Assembly: GCF_000482705.1 (NCBI RefSeq)
Contig: NZ_AXWO01000020.1
Coordinates: 32,429 to 96,428 of the forward strand
Direction: 5' to 3'
Length of the DNA: 64,000 bases
Origin: Glycomyces arizonensis DSM 44726
GTDB taxonomy: Bacteria; Actinomycetota; Actinomycetes; Mycobacteriales; Micromonosporaceae
The notes beneath the pieces are model-generated. The model was given only the letters and a program-made list of their open reading frames with translations, searched no databases and had not been told where the DNA came from. Positions 62,410 to 64,000 of this stretch are shown piece after piece. Made by a program: the position numbers and the translations under genes. The first letter of the stretch is position 1. Every line of letters begins with the position of its first letter.

Positions 62410-63027
62410 TCAGTCGTCGGCGAGCCAGGCGGCGATGTACTCCAGGTTCATCCGCCACTCGTGCTCTTCGACCGGCGGCAGGATCTCGTCCCACATGGTC
62501 ATGAACGGGCCGCGGAGCTGAAGGTAGCCCTTGGGGCGGGCGAGGAACCACTGCTGGAGATGCGCGGTGCCGTCGCCCCAGCGGTTCACGTGGACCTGCG
62601 CCACCGACTCCAGGGAGCGGATGGCCCGTTCCAACCGCACGGTGAGCACCCCGAGTTCGGCGGCGTGCATCGTCGAGAGATCGCCCAAGTCCAGGTGCGC
62701 GCGGGGTTCGAGGATCACCACGACCGGGAGGCCGCTGGGCGCGGGTGGGCTCTTGAGACGCCAGCGCTCGTCAGTCCAGAGATAGGCACTGTCGGGCGTA
62801 TGGCAGGCCGCGCACTGCTCCTGGCGGTCGCCGCGGCGGGGCGGCTCGGCGCCGACCGGGTCCTGAAGTGATTTGAGGCGTATGTCTCCCTCGAAGGGGA
62901 ACGCCGGCCAGTCGACGAAGGCGGGCAGGTCCGGCCGGGCTCCGCTCGCATGCTGTTTCCGCTGCTGCCGGTGGGGATTCGCGTGTGTTGGCTGGGGACT
63001 TTGGCCGGGGGTACTCGCTGATGCCAC
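62410..63027 (-). CDS. HIT-like (histidine-triad superfamily) protein
   Basis: 205 aa. The C-terminal part has VNRWGDGTAHLQQWFLARPK, the GDG-x-x-HL-Q-W pattern of HIT-superfamily nucleotide hydrolases and transferases, in which the first triad His is in QVHVN. A CAAC pair (RQEQCAACHTPDSAYLW) may bind zinc. Similar proteins occur near parB in actinomycetes. Start: GTG 63027 is preferred because TACCTT lies six bases upstream (leaderless); ATG 63045 is the alternative. Activity unproven. Confidence 0.75.
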   Translation of the reverse strand: MASASTPGQSPQPTHANPHRQQRKQHASGARPDLPAFVDWPAFPFEGDIRLKSLQDPVGAEPPRRGDRQEQCAACHTPDSAYLWTDERWRLKSPPAPSGLPVVVILEPRAHLDLGDLSTMHAAELGVLTVRLERAIRSLESVAQVHVNRWGDGTAHLQQWFLARPKGYLQLRGPFMTMWDEILPPVEEHEWRMNLEYIAAWLADD

Positions 63028-63253
63028 ACCCGAAAGGTACCGCATCGGTGCGAGCCGGGAAAGCACCGGAATCCACCTCTTGGCGAAGCTTGCGAACCAT
63101 TGCCCGCCGCGAGGCGGCCCCCTACTTCCCCACATTGGGTCCGAAGGATGGACATCCTGGTCAGAGGCGTCGATTCGTGTCCGATAGTGACGTGCGCCCA
63201 TATGGCGGGAAGGGGCTGTCGACGGGGTGCGGGCTTAGGGCAAGCTGGTAGGC

Positions 63254-63829
63254 GTGCAAGCAACAGTGACTGATAGTTCCACGCCAGAGGCGTCGCCTGT
63301 CAAGGGTGACGACATCTCGGTCCTGGTGGATCCGCCGGTCACCGCCGCGCTCGTCGATGAACTCAGCCATTTCTGGGTACGGGTCACGAACGCCGGCGGT
63401 TCCGTCGGGTTCGTCCCGCCGGTGAGCATCGAAGAGGTTCGCCCTCACACCGTTTCCATTCTCGCGCGAGTGATCGACCAGACTGACACGCTGGTCGCTC
63501 TAAAGGAAGGAGCCGCCATTGTCGCTTGGTGTGTTCTCACATCAAACGACAGCCCGCCGAGGCAGGGATGGCGCACCATCCGCCACGTTCAGGTCGATCC
63601 GGAGCGCCAGGGCAGCGGCCTTGGCGGGAAGCTCCTCGCAGCGGTCGACCGAGTGGCACGCGAGGAACTCAAGCTGGAGGCGCTGAGCCTGAAGGTCCGC
63701 TCGGGGACCGGTGCCGACGCGTTCTACCGGCGGCACGGCTTCACGGAGGTCGGCAGGTTGCCGCGCGCGGTGCGCGTGGCGGACGACGATTACCGCGACG
63801 ACATCATCATGTGGCGCGAACTGAACTAG
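63254..63829 (+). CDS. GNAT family acetyltransferase
   Basis: 191 aa. The core is RTIRHVQVDPERQGSGLGGK followed by LLAAVDRVAREELKLEALSL and a final FYRRHGFTEVGRLPRAVRV, the complete A-B motif set of GNAT enzymes acting on amines or proteins. GTG 63254 is used; CAAGCT seven bases upstream could be a -10 box. It is transcribed toward the parS 2 palindrome. Substrate unknown. Confidence 0.85.
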   Translation: MQATVTDSSTPEASPVKGDDISVLVDPPVTAALVDELSHFWVRVTNAGGSVGFVPPVSIEEVRPHTVSILARVIDQTDTLVALKEGAAIVAWCVLTSNDSPPRQGWRTIRHVQVDPERQGSGLGGKLLAAVDRVAREELKLEALSLKVRSGTGADAFYRRHGFTEVGRLPRAVRVADDDYRDDIIMWRELN

Positions 63830-63858
63830 CCCGCAGCGGCGGGACCACGAACACGAAC

Positions 63859-63900
63859 GAGTGCGGGGCGATGTTTCACGTGAAACATCGCCCCGCACTC
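63859..63900. promoter_or_regulatory. parS site 2 inside a 42-base perfect palindrome
   Basis: The 16-base parS core (63872-63887) is identical to site 1. Here symmetry continues outwards for 13 more bases on each side (arm start GAGTGCGGGGCGA), so the transcript of the preceding GNAT gene would form a 21-bp hairpin 30 bases after its stop. It may serve both as ParB site and terminator. Confidence 0.95.
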
Positions 63901-63916
63901 ATGCTGTAAGAGGAGC

Positions 63917-64000
63917 GCGCACCCGCGCACCCGCGCACCCGCGCACCCGCGCACCCGCGCACCCGCGCACCCGCGCACCCGCGCACCCGCGCACCCGCGC
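63917..64000. repeat. 8-base tandem repeat reaching the window edge
   Basis: GCGCACCC is repeated about ten times without variation from 63917 to the last base, starting 17 bases after the parS 2 palindrome. The end of the array is outside the window. Confidence 0.9.

Noticed and set aside
63917..64000. CRISPR array at the right edge
   Set aside because: The 8-base units follow directly on one another with no spacers; no CRISPR array was found anywhere in the window.

Overview
The window is a stretch of high-GC actinobacterial chromosome close to the replication origin. The right half follows the gene order known from the origin region of Mycobacterium and relatives: inositol-phosphate synthase, PadR regulator, class A penicillin-binding protein, GT87-type membrane glycosyltransferase, CCA-adding enzyme, murJ, MurJ-associated pseudokinase, sigM, anti-sigma factor, trxB, trxA. 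Two consensus ParB-binding parS sites lie near the right end. Many starts sit 5-8 bases after a TANNNT -10 box, as in leaderless actinobacterial mRNAs. The gene content and the GH87-type wall-polysaccharide hydrolase would fit a filamentous actinomycete, perhaps Glycomycetaceae; the genus is inference only.

Layout. 1-4.2 kb: purine genes purS-purQ-purL (overlapping, purL cut by the window edge), purB, and divergent purD, with a perfect 30-bp palindrome between purB and purD. 4.3-16.6 kb: universal stress protein, arginine deiminase, PAS-like protein, a 1112-aa secreted multidomain glucanase-like enzyme, membrane proteins, a secreted beta-lactamase-like protein and an FAD-linked oxidase. 16.9-20.4 kb: pabC, a Fur-family regulator overlapping a YgfZ-type gene, and an asparaginase, followed by tRNA-Leu(CAG).

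20.6-39.6 kb is an accessory island. It starts beside the tRNA with a serine integrase broken by one amber codon (plus a small coupled gene and a strong promoter) and a replication-relaxation family gene. Next come an unrecognised two-gene operon (850 + 255 aa; degenerate P-loop-like and SPFH-like by my reading), a Scr1-type XRE regulator with two DUF397-type proteins, a pair of small unknown genes, and a type VII (ESX)-like export cluster. That cluster has an eight-gene fully overlapping minus-strand operon with a DUF1023-type hydrolase, lipoprotein and membrane proteins, two plus-strand WXG/PPE-like genes, and a mycosin protease. No ESX ATPase or channel gene is present.

39.8-64 kb is core: bacterial proteasome activator bpa, acyltransferase, cyclophilin, MFS transporter, ino1/padR, wall synthesis genes, the sigM-trx cluster, an aminotransferase and D-Ala-D-Ala ligase-like gene, a HIT-like protein and a GNAT gene. 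The 61.7-62.4 kb gap is unusually rich in structure: parS, a 34-bp inverted repeat, a 57-bp duplicated fragment of the nearby aminotransferase gene, and 12-bp tandem repeats. The window ends inside an 8-bp tandem repeat beside the second parS.

A 13-base AT-rich sequence, CCTATAAGATATA, occurs exactly at three intergenic places (6.6, 15.2 and 58.6 kb) in this GC-rich DNA and is unexplained. No CRISPR array, rRNA or intact insertion sequence was seen.
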